The translations under genes were made by a program, and so were the position numbers. The notes below the pieces were generated by a model that saw nothing but the letters and a program-made list of their open reading frames with translations, had not been told where the DNA came from and made no database searches. A stretch of DNA of 5,586 nt from Nitrososphaeria archaeon. Its GTDB lineage: Archaea > Thermoproteota > Nitrososphaeria > Geothermarchaeales > JDFR-13. The stretch is taken from NCBI GenBank assembly GCA_027000765.1, contig JALTNJ010000108.1, forward strand, positions 1 through 5,586, in the 5' to 3' direction. Positions 1-5,497 of this stretch are shown here, in pieces; positions within the stretch are counted from its first letter, which is position 1; the number at the start of each line of letters is the position of its first letter.

Positions 1-286
1 CACCCAGTAAGTATCTTATCCATTTCCTAACATTCTTCTCCGCCTCCTCAGGATTCATTCCATCATCAATGAGTGAGTCCCTTAGGAGGTCACCATAAAG
101 TTTCAATGTGTTGTCAAGCTCTTCATCCTCAATTTTACCTATTATCGTCCCCGCATGGACTATGACTAAGTCACCAGGTTTGATATCCGTATTTATTACT
201 AGAACATCTTTTATTGAACCGCCGAAATCCACTTTAGCCATAACCCCATCTGTCTCCAAAACCTTTGCAGGCACGCCCCAACACAT
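1..286 (-). CDS. hypC: HypC/HupF-family hydrogenase maturation chaperone, 3' end cut by window edge
   Basis: This gene is too short and too near the edge to stand out by length, but its start is diagnostic. It begins MCWGVP, the HypC pattern of Met-Cys-x-Gly-Val/Ile-Pro, in which Cys2 is exposed after Met removal and helps carry the Fe(CN)2CO unit. Further on come a VDFGG turn (residues 19-23) and GDLVIVHAG (38-46), whose His44 aligns with the conserved HypC histidine. After that comes a charged helical tail. Ninety-five residues are visible with no stop. Family members are usually about 75-90 residues, so this one has a somewhat longer C-terminal helix. HypC partners HypD, the gene just upstream, and delivers the iron centre to the hydrogenase large subunit in the cytoplasm. 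The ATG follows GGTGAT, an archaeal Shine-Dalgarno that overlaps the hypD stop, so the two genes are translationally close and surely cotranscribed. The family call is firm. Which hydrogenase it serves cannot be seen. Confidence 0.93.
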   Translation of the reverse strand, partial: MCWGVPAKVLETDGVMAKVDFGGSIKDVLVINTDIKPGDLVIVHAGTIIGKIEDEELDNTLKLYGDLLRDSLIDDGMNPEEAEKNVRKWIRYLLG

Positions 287-292
287 TTATAA

Positions 293-1495
293 TCACCCTA
301 ATCCAAGTGACTTCGCTATTTCATCGGCTTTTCCACCGCCGCCAAACCTTGCCCAGACAGCACAAGTCCCCTCTAACGATACCATACATGGGCCCATAGG
401 CCTCTCGGGGGTGCAGGCCTTTAGAAATAAGCTGCAGTCAACTGGTTTCTTAAGGCCCAATACGACTTCTGCGCACTTACATGAGGGATGAAGATCATCA
501 ACCCAAGTATCCTTCTCAGGCTCCTCAATACTAAATCTAGTGTATGCATCATAACCTATATATTCATCCCTTAGTTTAAGACCACTATCTGGGATGAACC
601 CGATGCCCCTCCAAGAAGCCTCATGTTTATAGAAGACTTTATACATGTATTCTAGGGCTTGTTGATTACCGGTGTATCTAACTATCCTCTTATACTCAAC
701 GTCAACTCCTACTCTCTCCTCATATATCATTTTAAGTATCATTGCTATTGACAAAAGAAGGTCTGTAGGCTCGAATCCAGAGACCACTGTGGGTATCCTA
801 TACTTTCTTGATATCTCGTCCCATGGGGCTGCGCCTATTATTGTGGATACATGTCCAGGGGCGACGATGCCATTAACCGGCTCTAAGCCCCTCTCTATAA
901 CCGCTGACAACGCATAGTCTGCAGCTGGAGGCGTAAGTCTTAGGACACTTAGTAAGTAGAGGCCCTCTGGAGGCATTTTATTGAATATGGGAACCGCATA
1001 GCTGGGTGCTGTGGTCTCAAAACCTATTCCTAGAAACACTGCTTCATTCACTCGACCCCTGTTTTCTTTGAAGTGTTTGATGGCGTCTAAAAAGCTGTAT
1101 ACAATCTCAATTTCTCCTCCAAGAGCCTTCGCCTCCGAGAGGCTAGCCGCCCCATCAATTTTAGTGACTGCCGGTAGTTTATAGGCGTCTCCAAATACGT
1201 ATATTAATACTCCCTCTAGCGAAAGTCTAATCGCCTCTTCAATATATTTACTTGGTGTAATGCATACTGGACAGCCGGGGCCGGCGACCAGCTCTATCTC
1301 TGGAGGCAATAGGCTTCTAATACCATAATGGACAGTCGTCCATTCATGTGTGCCGCAGAAATTCATTATCTTAACTCTATCCAGTCCCTTCTCAATGAGT
1401 TTTTCAGTATATTTCTCAATTAGGTTCTTAACTCTATTGGCCAGCTCTATATTATCTCTAAAAATCTTGATTAATTGTTGTAGGGAGAGCGTCAT
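293..1495 (-). CDS. hypD: HypD, [4Fe-4S] hydrogenase maturation protein (Fe-CN2-CO assembly)
   Basis: HypD is the scaffold, with HypC, on which cyanide and CO ligands are attached to iron for [NiFe]-hydrogenase. At 400 residues this copy is slightly longer than the usual ~350-380. The family motifs appear in order: CGTH (47-50), GPGCPVC (72-78, Cys75 and Cys78 as redox or iron-ligand thiols), GFETTAP (158-164), PGHVSTI (213-219) and GFEP (240-243). The C-terminal iron-sulfur region has Cys339, 341, 354, 361, 370 and 378, including the CTPE and CMVSLEGTC signatures. No expected motif is missing. The first motif reads CGTHEW, where bacterial forms have CGGHTH or CGTHT. The ATG at 1495 is preceded by a TATA-like element about 31 bases upstream. 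AGGA lies directly against the ATG, too close to act as a ribosome site, so the mRNA is probably nearly leaderless. It is first in a hypD-hypC unit transcribed away from the Etf operon. Confidence 0.96.
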   Translation of the reverse strand: MTLSLQQLIKIFRDNIELANRVKNLIEKYTEKLIEKGLDRVKIMNFCGTHEWTTVHYGIRSLLPPEIELVAGPGCPVCITPSKYIEEAIRLSLEGVLIYVFGDAYKLPAVTKIDGAASLSEAKALGGEIEIVYSFLDAIKHFKENRGRVNEAVFLGIGFETTAPSYAVPIFNKMPPEGLYLLSVLRLTPPAADYALSAVIERGLEPVNGIVAPGHVSTIIGAAPWDEISRKYRIPTVVSGFEPTDLLLSIAMILKMIYEERVGVDVEYKRIVRYTGNQQALEYMYKVFYKHEASWRGIGFIPDSGLKLRDEYIGYDAYTRFSIEEPEKDTWVDDLHPSCKCAEVVLGLKKPVDCSLFLKACTPERPMGPCMVSLEGTCAVWARFGGGGKADEIAKSLGLG

Positions 1496-1520
1496 TCCTA
1501 ATAATTATTTTTTGTCATCG

Positions 1521-1540
1521 AGATATTATATTCCTTTCCC
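1521..1540 (-). promoter_or_regulatory. Candidate BRE/TATA promoter for hypD-hypC
   Basis: Read on the minus strand this is a purine-rich block (GGGAAAGGAA, BRE-like) followed by TATAATAT centred near 1526-1527. With the usual archaeal spacing of about 26 bases, transcription would start near 1500. That leaves about 5 bases of leader before the hypD ATG at 1495, which fits the lack of a properly spaced ribosome site. Inferred from sequence pattern only. Confidence 0.55.
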
Positions 1541-1546
1541 AATATC
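1522..1546. repeat. Short inverted repeat over the hypD promoter
   Basis: The arms GATATT (1522-1527) and AATATC (1541-1546) are exact reverse complements separated by 13 bases. They flank the purine-rich BRE-like block, and the left arm overlaps the TATA element of hypD. A dimeric regulator could bind here. Six-base AT-rich arms can arise by chance in such DNA, so the call is weak. Confidence 0.25.
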
Positions 1547-1570
1547 CGTATTTTAAAAAATCAAGGGTGT

Positions 1571-1580
1571 GTTTTTATAG
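1571..1580 (+). promoter_or_regulatory. Candidate TATA element for the small plus-strand gene
   Basis: GTTTTTATAG, preceded by GGGTGTG, is a TATA-like stretch centred near 1576. It predicts a start near 1602, giving a leader of about 14 bases that contains the GGAG at 1606-1609 ahead of the ATG at 1616. Two other TATA-like stretches lie nearby. The one around 1550-1558 would instead suit the ATG at 1589. The one at 1592-1599 would start transcription inside the gene. Confidence 0.4.
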
Positions 1581-1615
1581 ACCTATCAATGTATAAATAT
1601 TGTTTGGAGATTGAA

Positions 1616-1918
1616 ATGGAGCTCACAAATAATGTTATGGAGCTAATATCAGAGCATTATAAACCATATGGATTGGATAAAGATGTAGTAAGGTTGATCG
1701 AGGAGACTAGTAGGGAACTTGAGAAGGAGGGTGTTGAGCTCACAGAGGAACTTATTTTAAAGGGACTTAGACTTATGCTTGATCTTGCTGAGAGCGAAGC
1801 ACTGCGACACAATAATATAGAGCGATTTGGATATTTCCTATCTAAAGCTGTTCAGAAAAAGGTTTTGAAAAACTACCTCACTATATACATTAGATTCAAG
1901 GGAGTATCTGGAGATTAG
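1616..1918 (+). CDS. Small helical protein of unknown function
   Basis: I do not recognise this family. The product is 100 residues from the ATG at 1616, or 109 if the in-frame ATG at 1589 is used. I prefer 1616 because GGAG at 1606-1609 sits 6 bases ahead of it, while 1589 has no ribosome site. The protein is rich in Glu, Lys and Leu and appears mostly alpha-helical. A central stretch, roughly residues 28-65, reads as amphipathic helices, and a lysine-rich region follows near residues 82-87. There are no Cys pairs, Walker motifs, signal peptide or membrane segments. The charged, helix-type composition and clear translation signals argue that it is real. It is divergent from hypD, across a shared promoter region, and convergent with etfA, whose stop lies 3 bases beyond. 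It could be a small DNA-binding or protein-binding factor acting on either neighbour, but nothing in the sequence proves this. Confidence 0.7.
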   Translation: MELTNNVMELISEHYKPYGLDKDVVRLIEETSRELEKEGVELTEELILKGLRLMLDLAESEALRHNNIERFGYFLSKAVQKKVLKNYLTIYIRFKGVSGD

Positions 1919-1920
1919 AG

Positions 1921-1948
1921 GCTAGTTTTTAGCGGATCCCGATTTTTT
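1921..1948 (+). terminator. Possible oligo-T terminator of the small plus-strand gene
   Basis: Just past the stop codon the plus strand carries GCTAG-T5-AGC, which could form a 4-bp stem, and then a T6 run at 1943-1948. Archaeal transcription often ends at T-runs. If used, the small gene's transcript would end inside the antisense of the etfA 3' end. The same bases encode the lysine-rich etfA tail, so the T-runs may simply reflect coding. Confidence 0.35.
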
Positions 1949-2989
1949 CATCTTCATCTCTTTAATGACTTCAATTAACGCCGGGATAATCTCCTTATAA
2001 TCACCTACTATTCCATAGTCTGCGTTCTCGAATATCGGGGCATCTGGATCAATGTTTATCGCGACTACTCTCTTCGCCTCCCTAATACCAAATATATGCT
2101 GGGCGGCTCCACTGATTCCCACTGCAAAATATATGTTGGGCTTAACAGTTTTACCCGTCTGACCCACCTGTCTATCATGTGGAATCCAGCCTGCGTCAAC
2201 CGCCTTTCTAGATCCAGCAATTACTCCACCTAGAAGCTCTGCAAGCTCCTCCAATAGCTTAAATCCCTCTTTAGAGCCCAGACCCTTTCCACCAGATACG
2301 ATGATATCCGCCTTCTCTATAGGTATCTCTTCAGCCTTCTCAATAGGAGTGTATTCTAGATACTCCATCCGGGGGTCCAATACCTCATCAATAGTTTCTT
2401 CAATAACTTCTCCATCTCTATCCTCATTCCTCTCTGGAGTAGGGAAGATATTTGGCCTTACACTCCCCATAACTGGCCTCCGGTTCCTCGTCTTGATATG
2501 GGCCAGCATCCAAGCCCCGAATGGAGGCCTAATTAAAATAATGTCTCCAGTTTCCTTATCCACCTCAATTGATGTCAAGTCAGCTGTTATCCCAGTCTTT
2601 AGATTATTTGCTATATACGGTGCTAATTCACGTCCCCTCATAGTTCCTCCAACGAGGAGGGCCTCAGGCTTATGCTTCTTAGCCAATTTACAGACTACGT
2701 CTCCATATAGATTTGGATAATACTTTTCAAGCCTAGGATCATCTACCACAAACACTTTATCGGCGCCATAGTATATTGGTTCCCTAGCCAACTCCTTAAT
2801 ACCATACCCTATAATAACTGCGCCCACATATGTATCTAGCTCATCTGCGATTCTCCTAGCCTCACCCAGTAGCTGGAGACTAGCCTCATGTATATGACCG
2901 CCTTCAACCTCTACATATACCCATATCCCTTTATACTCCATTGGATTTATGGGTTCCCACTCGGAACACAACATTTTTTTACTAGCCAT
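1922..2989 (-). CDS. etfA: Electron transfer flavoprotein alpha subunit (EtfA/FixB)
   Basis: This is the alpha subunit of the Etf heterodimer. It binds the electron-transferring FAD that carries electrons to EtfC. The product is 355 residues. A short N-terminal lead of about 20 residues precedes the ETF N-domain, which opens at KGIWVYVEVEG (20-30). The C-terminal FAD domain is textbook: VSGGKGLGS (231-239), SRKAVDAGW (260-268) with PHDRQVGQTG (270-279), then the alpha-chain signature AVGISGAAQH (289-298) continuing to NIDPDAPIFENADYG (312-326). Arg261, Gln277, Thr278 and Gly279 fall where FAD contacts lie in the family. The tail is lysine-rich. The ATG at 2989 follows GGAGGGGTG, which overlaps the etfB stop 13 bases away, so the two are tightly coupled. 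An ATG six codons in lacks such a site. This is the last gene of the operon and ends 3 bases from the convergent small gene. Confidence 0.96.
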   Translation of the reverse strand: MASKKMLCSEWEPINPMEYKGIWVYVEVEGGHIHEASLQLLGEARRIADELDTYVGAVIIGYGIKELAREPIYYGADKVFVVDDPRLEKYYPNLYGDVVCKLAKKHKPEALLVGGTMRGRELAPYIANNLKTGITADLTSIEVDKETGDIILIRPPFGAWMLAHIKTRNRRPVMGSVRPNIFPTPERNEDRDGEVIEETIDEVLDPRMEYLEYTPIEKAEEIPIEKADIIVSGGKGLGSKEGFKLLEELAELLGGVIAGSRKAVDAGWIPHDRQVGQTGKTVKPNIYFAVGISGAAQHIFGIREAKRVVAINIDPDAPIFENADYGIVGDYKEIIPALIEVIKEMKMKKSGSAKN

Positions 2990-3002
2990 TTAACACCCCT
3001 CC

Positions 3003-3812
3003 CTACAAATCCAATAACCCTTCCTCAATCAACTTACTCAACAGCCATCTAGCAGCCTCCTTTGGATCACTGCCCTGGAAAACCTCGTTTTTCCTCGGAA
3101 CTTTGGGGACAAAATCAATTCCTGATACAACTGTAGGAGATCCCCTTAATCCAGCGCAATTTGGATCAATCTCCAAGTCTTTAATGGACCAGATCTCAAT
3201 GGGTTTCTCCATCTTAGCCCTAAGCTTCTCCGAGAGCCTCACTCTCCTAGGGTTAAACGTGTGCATCGCTATTGATATCACAGCAGGCAGTCTTATCCTA
3301 TATTTTTCATATGCATTTTCCAAGATCCTAGTCACTTCAAGAGTATTACCGTCATCTTCTAAAACAGCGTCAACAACATAATAAACATATGGCAGGTTTA
3401 GCCATGAAGCTACTTGCGCACCTATATGGGCTGTAGAACTATCAATGGTCTCATGACCCATTATAACTAGGTCAAACCTACCTATCTTCTCAATTACCTT
3501 TGCTAAGACATACGACGTCGCCAATGTATCGGCTCCGGCAAAGGCCCTGTCTGAAGCCAGTATACCTCTATCAACCCCCATGCCAATCACATGTTCAAGA
3601 CCCGCTAACGCCGATGGTGGGGCCATTGATATCGCTGTAACAGATCCACCATACTTATCCTTTAACTTAAGGGCCATCTCAACCGCCGTTAAATCATGGG
3701 GGTTAACTACACTAGGTATCCCCTCTCTGATGAGGGTTCCGGTTTTCGGGTCTATGTTTACGGCGGTTGTATTCGGAACCCATTTTATCCCGACTATTAT
3801 ATCCAACGGCAT
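3003..3812 (-). CDS. etfB: Electron transfer flavoprotein beta subunit (EtfB/FixA)
   Basis: This is the beta subunit of the Etf heterodimer. In EtfABCX complexes it holds the bifurcating FAD and the NADH site in place of the AMP of simple ETFs. Its 269 residues match the family length. The N-terminus is IIVGIKWVPNT, followed by NPHDLTAVEMALKLKD (37-52), the usual 'NP.D..A.E.AL.LK' pattern. The nucleotide-binding motif GADTLATS is at 93-100. MGHETIDSSTAHIGAQVA (118-135) corresponds to the family 'D..TA..G...A' segment. The loop at 182-198, normally NEPRY-like in housekeeping beta subunits, reads HTFNPRRVRLSEKLRAK. Whether bifurcation occurs cannot be proved from motifs, but the presence of fixC and fixX in the same operon strongly favours it. 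The ATG at 3812 is preceded by GAGGTGGAG with good spacing. It follows the fixX stop by 19 bases. Confidence 0.95.
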   Translation of the reverse strand: MPLDIIVGIKWVPNTTAVNIDPKTGTLIREGIPSVVNPHDLTAVEMALKLKDKYGGSVTAISMAPPSALAGLEHVIGMGVDRGILASDRAFAGADTLATSYVLAKVIEKIGRFDLVIMGHETIDSSTAHIGAQVASWLNLPYVYYVVDAVLEDDGNTLEVTRILENAYEKYRIRLPAVISIAMHTFNPRRVRLSEKLRAKMEKPIEIWSIKDLEIDPNCAGLRGSPTVVSGIDFVPKVPRKNEVFQGSDPKEAARWLLSKLIEEGLLDL

Positions 3813-3831
3813 CTACTTCTCCACCTCATCA

Positions 3832-4128
3832 TCAGCTAAATCTAAAATGTATTCCCCTTCCACTAGGAGGGTATCTCCATGTGATCGCCTCCTCGGGGCA
3901 TACTATTCTACAGGTACCGCATTCTAGGCATCCCTCGTAGCTAAATAGAACCTTGTCATCCACCATTGTATAGCATTCAGCAGGGCAGAGTCTTACACAC
4001 GGCTTATATTCACATTTAGCACATTTTGAGGTATCAACTATTATATGTGCTTCATAGTCAACGTCCCAAACGTTATTATTCAGAATATCCTCAATCCTGA
4101 GTTTCTTCCTAACCTCTTTCGTACTCAT
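3832..4128 (-). CDS. fixX: FixX/EtfX ferredoxin-like protein
   Basis: This small iron-sulfur partner of FixC carries electrons between the Etf flavins, EtfC and quinone. The product is 98 residues, normal for the family. The Cys pattern is C36-x2-C39-x4-C44-x3-C48-P and C67-x2-C70-x2-C73-x3-C77-P, enough for two [4Fe-4S] clusters, with one further Cys at 52. The first motif has four rather than two residues between its second and third Cys. Other FixX hallmarks are HIIVDTSKC, CPAECYTM, YEGCLECGTCRI and the ending TWRYPPSGRGIHFRFS, which matches the family's 'W.YP.GG.G...R' close. These separate it from generic bacterial-type ferredoxins. Its ATG overlaps the fixC stop as ATGA, implying translational coupling and equimolar production. 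AGGA stands a few bases before it. No membrane segment is seen. Confidence 0.95.
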   Translation of the reverse strand: MSTKEVRKKLRIEDILNNNVWDVDYEAHIIVDTSKCAKCEYKPCVRLCPAECYTMVDDKVLFSYEGCLECGTCRIVCPEEAITWRYPPSGRGIHFRFS

Positions 4129-5411
4129 ATCTTCCTGCTCACCTCATAAAGATCCCTTAGTAAAGTGAACCAGCCTACCCGCCCCTCTTTAGCCTTCTTA
4201 ATCGCCTCCAGGATTTTGGGAGACTCATAGTCGATGTGGAACAGTTCCCTAGCAATATGATTAGCTAACGAGGGATATAACTCGAATAGCCTCTCCTTCT
4301 TCATCAGGCTATGTACATCTTTAAACTTTTTAAGCTGTTTTAGGATGAAGCTCTCCTCAAGATATTTTTTATAGATCGATAGATTCTCCTCGTTATATCC
4401 ACCGTTGTCATGGCCATACTCCACGGCTTTGGCAGCTAAGTATCCAGAGTAAGCTGCAAAATCAACTCCCCTATATGTATATCCAAGGTTCAAAAGGAAT
4501 CCTGCGGCGTCTCCCGCTATCAGCAATCCATTATAATATGGTTTTGGAGGCATTATACTGCCTATGTCTTCAGGTATTAGATGTGAGGAGTATTCCATTA
4601 TCCTCCCTTCCTTAATATATTTATTTAATAGGGGATGGAGCCTAAGCTCCTCAATATAATTGGATATATGCTTATTGACCTTATATATTGCGTCTTCAAG
4701 GTAGACGACCAGTCCTAGGCTAACAGAGTCCCTATTTGTATATATGAAGGCTCCTCCAGGCACTCCTTTTGTAACGTCTCCCATGAGTATCCATGCAAGC
4801 CCCTCATTACCTTCTAGACCAAAGTTAGTGTTTATCTCCTCAACGCTAAGCTTAATAACTTCCTTTATACCTAAGGCAACTTGACTTGGTTTAAGTCTGG
4901 GGACGATTCCTGACTTCTCAAGCACAAGCCTATTAATCCCCTCGGCGTCAATAACCACATCGGCTTTCAAAACCTCTTCTCCCACGACTATTCCCCTTAC
5001 GAAGCCATTTTCCATGTAGAGCCTATCAACAGTGATCTCGTTTAGCAGGAGAGCGCCTGCCTCCTCAGCCTGTTTAGCCATCCAGCCAGATAATTGAGTT
5101 AGATATGTAGTAAAACTCTTACTGTTTCTAGCCTCATACTCTAGAGTAGTCATATTATCTCCATCTACTAAAGATACTTTTTCTCTAGTAACCCATCTGT
5201 GTATAGGAGCCTTATTCTCGAAATCTGGATATATCTCTTTAAGCGGAGATACATATACTCTACCTCCAAACATATTCTTTGCGCCTGGCGATCTTCCCCT
5301 CTCAACCAATAATACCTTAAATCCCCTTTTGGCCAAGGTATATGCAGCTGAGGAGCCGGCCGGTCCAGCGCCTACAACTACAACGTCAAACCTATAAGAA
5401 GTGGCATCCAT
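4125..5411 (-). CDS. fixC: FixC/EtfC, FAD-dependent ETF:quinone oxidoreductase-like flavoprotein
   Basis: FixC/EtfC takes electrons from EtfAB and, with FixX, passes them to quinone, probably at the inner face of the membrane. Counting from the upstream GTG at 5423 (432 residues), the FAD Rossmann motif GAGPAG is at 18-23 with Glu41 for the ribose. The second FAD motif is GDAAGF (304-309), followed by NLGYTYRGVDFA, very close to the FixC pattern 'GDAAGF..N.G...RG.D.A..SG'. The segment usually written ADGVN reads DAEGIN (159-164). No transmembrane helices are seen, as expected of a peripheral protein. I place the start at ATG 5411 (428 residues), since GGTGA sits 5 bases upstream and the best TATA box predicts transcription starting downstream of the GTG. 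It is the first gene of the fixC-fixX-etfB-etfA operon and overlaps fixX by 4 bases. Confidence 0.95.
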   Translation of the reverse strand: MDATSYRFDVVVVGAGPAGSSAAYTLAKRGFKVLLVERGRSPGAKNMFGGRVYVSPLKEIYPDFENKAPIHRWVTREKVSLVDGDNMTTLEYEARNSKSFTTYLTQLSGWMAKQAEEAGALLLNEITVDRLYMENGFVRGIVVGEEVLKADVVIDAEGINRLVLEKSGIVPRLKPSQVALGIKEVIKLSVEEINTNFGLEGNEGLAWILMGDVTKGVPGGAFIYTNRDSVSLGLVVYLEDAIYKVNKHISNYIEELRLHPLLNKYIKEGRIMEYSSHLIPEDIGSIMPPKPYYNGLLIAGDAAGFLLNLGYTYRGVDFAAYSGYLAAKAVEYGHDNGGYNEENLSIYKKYLEESFILKQLKKFKDVHSLMKKERLFELYPSLANHIARELFHIDYESPKILEAIKKAKEGRVGWFTLLRDLYEVSRKI

Positions 5412-5416
5412 CTCAT

Positions 5417-5421
5417 TCACC
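5417..5421 (-). promoter_or_regulatory. Ribosome binding site deciding the fixC start
   Basis: On the minus strand GGTGA lies 5 bases before the ATG at 5411 and matches the archaeal anti-Shine-Dalgarno. It includes part of the GTG-GTG pair that an annotator might take as start codons. Usable only if transcription begins upstream of it, for example from the distal TATA element; otherwise the mRNA is nearly leaderless. Confidence 0.5.
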
Positions 5422-5436
5422 ACTGTTATACCACAA

Positions 5437-5462
5437 CTTTTTATAATTTCCCGTTTTATATG
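5437..5462 (-). promoter_or_regulatory. Promoter region of the fixC-fixX-etfB-etfA operon (two TATA-like elements)
   Basis: Read on the minus strand, TATATAAAA (centre near 5457) is followed by CGGGAAA and then TTATAAAAA (centre near 5442). The second element has the better purine-rich BRE and predicts a start near 5415, about 4 bases from the ATG at 5411. The first predicts a start near 5430, giving a leader of about 19 bases that includes GGTGA. Both place the GTG at 5423 in an unlikely position for initiation. Confidence 0.6.
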
Positions 5463-5476
5463 AGGCCAAATATATA

Positions 5477-5497
5477 ATTCGAGACGACATCTCGAAT
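5477..5497. repeat. Perfect 8-bp inverted repeat upstream of fixC, possible operator
   Basis: ATTCGAGA (5477-5484) and TCTCGAAT (5490-5497) are exact reverse complements around a 5-base spacer, CGACA. It is the strongest dyad I noticed in the non-coding DNA here, and its GC-containing core stands out in AT-rich surroundings. Its centre lies about 30-45 bases upstream of the two TATA-like elements of the Etf operon, a position suited to an activator. It abuts a plus-strand TATATATAG, so it could also control a divergent transcript. An RNA hairpin is possible if the area is transcribed. Confidence 0.6.

Noticed and set aside
108..491. Plus-strand open frame of 127 codons
   Set aside because: It lies antisense to hypC and hypD, is rich in Ser, Pro and Thr in the manner of a reverse-strand shadow, and the opposite strand carries clear family motifs.
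1350..1556. Plus-strand open frame of 68 codons
   Set aside because: Antisense to the hypD start and running across its promoter, with no ribosome site or family resemblance.
2301..2720. Plus-strand open frame of 139 codons
   Set aside because: Antisense to etfA, with Ser-rich composition typical of the reverse of a charged coding region and no recognisable motif.
3580..3927. Plus-strand open frame of 115 codons
   Set aside because: Antisense across the etfB/fixX junction, where both genes have full motifs and ribosome sites.
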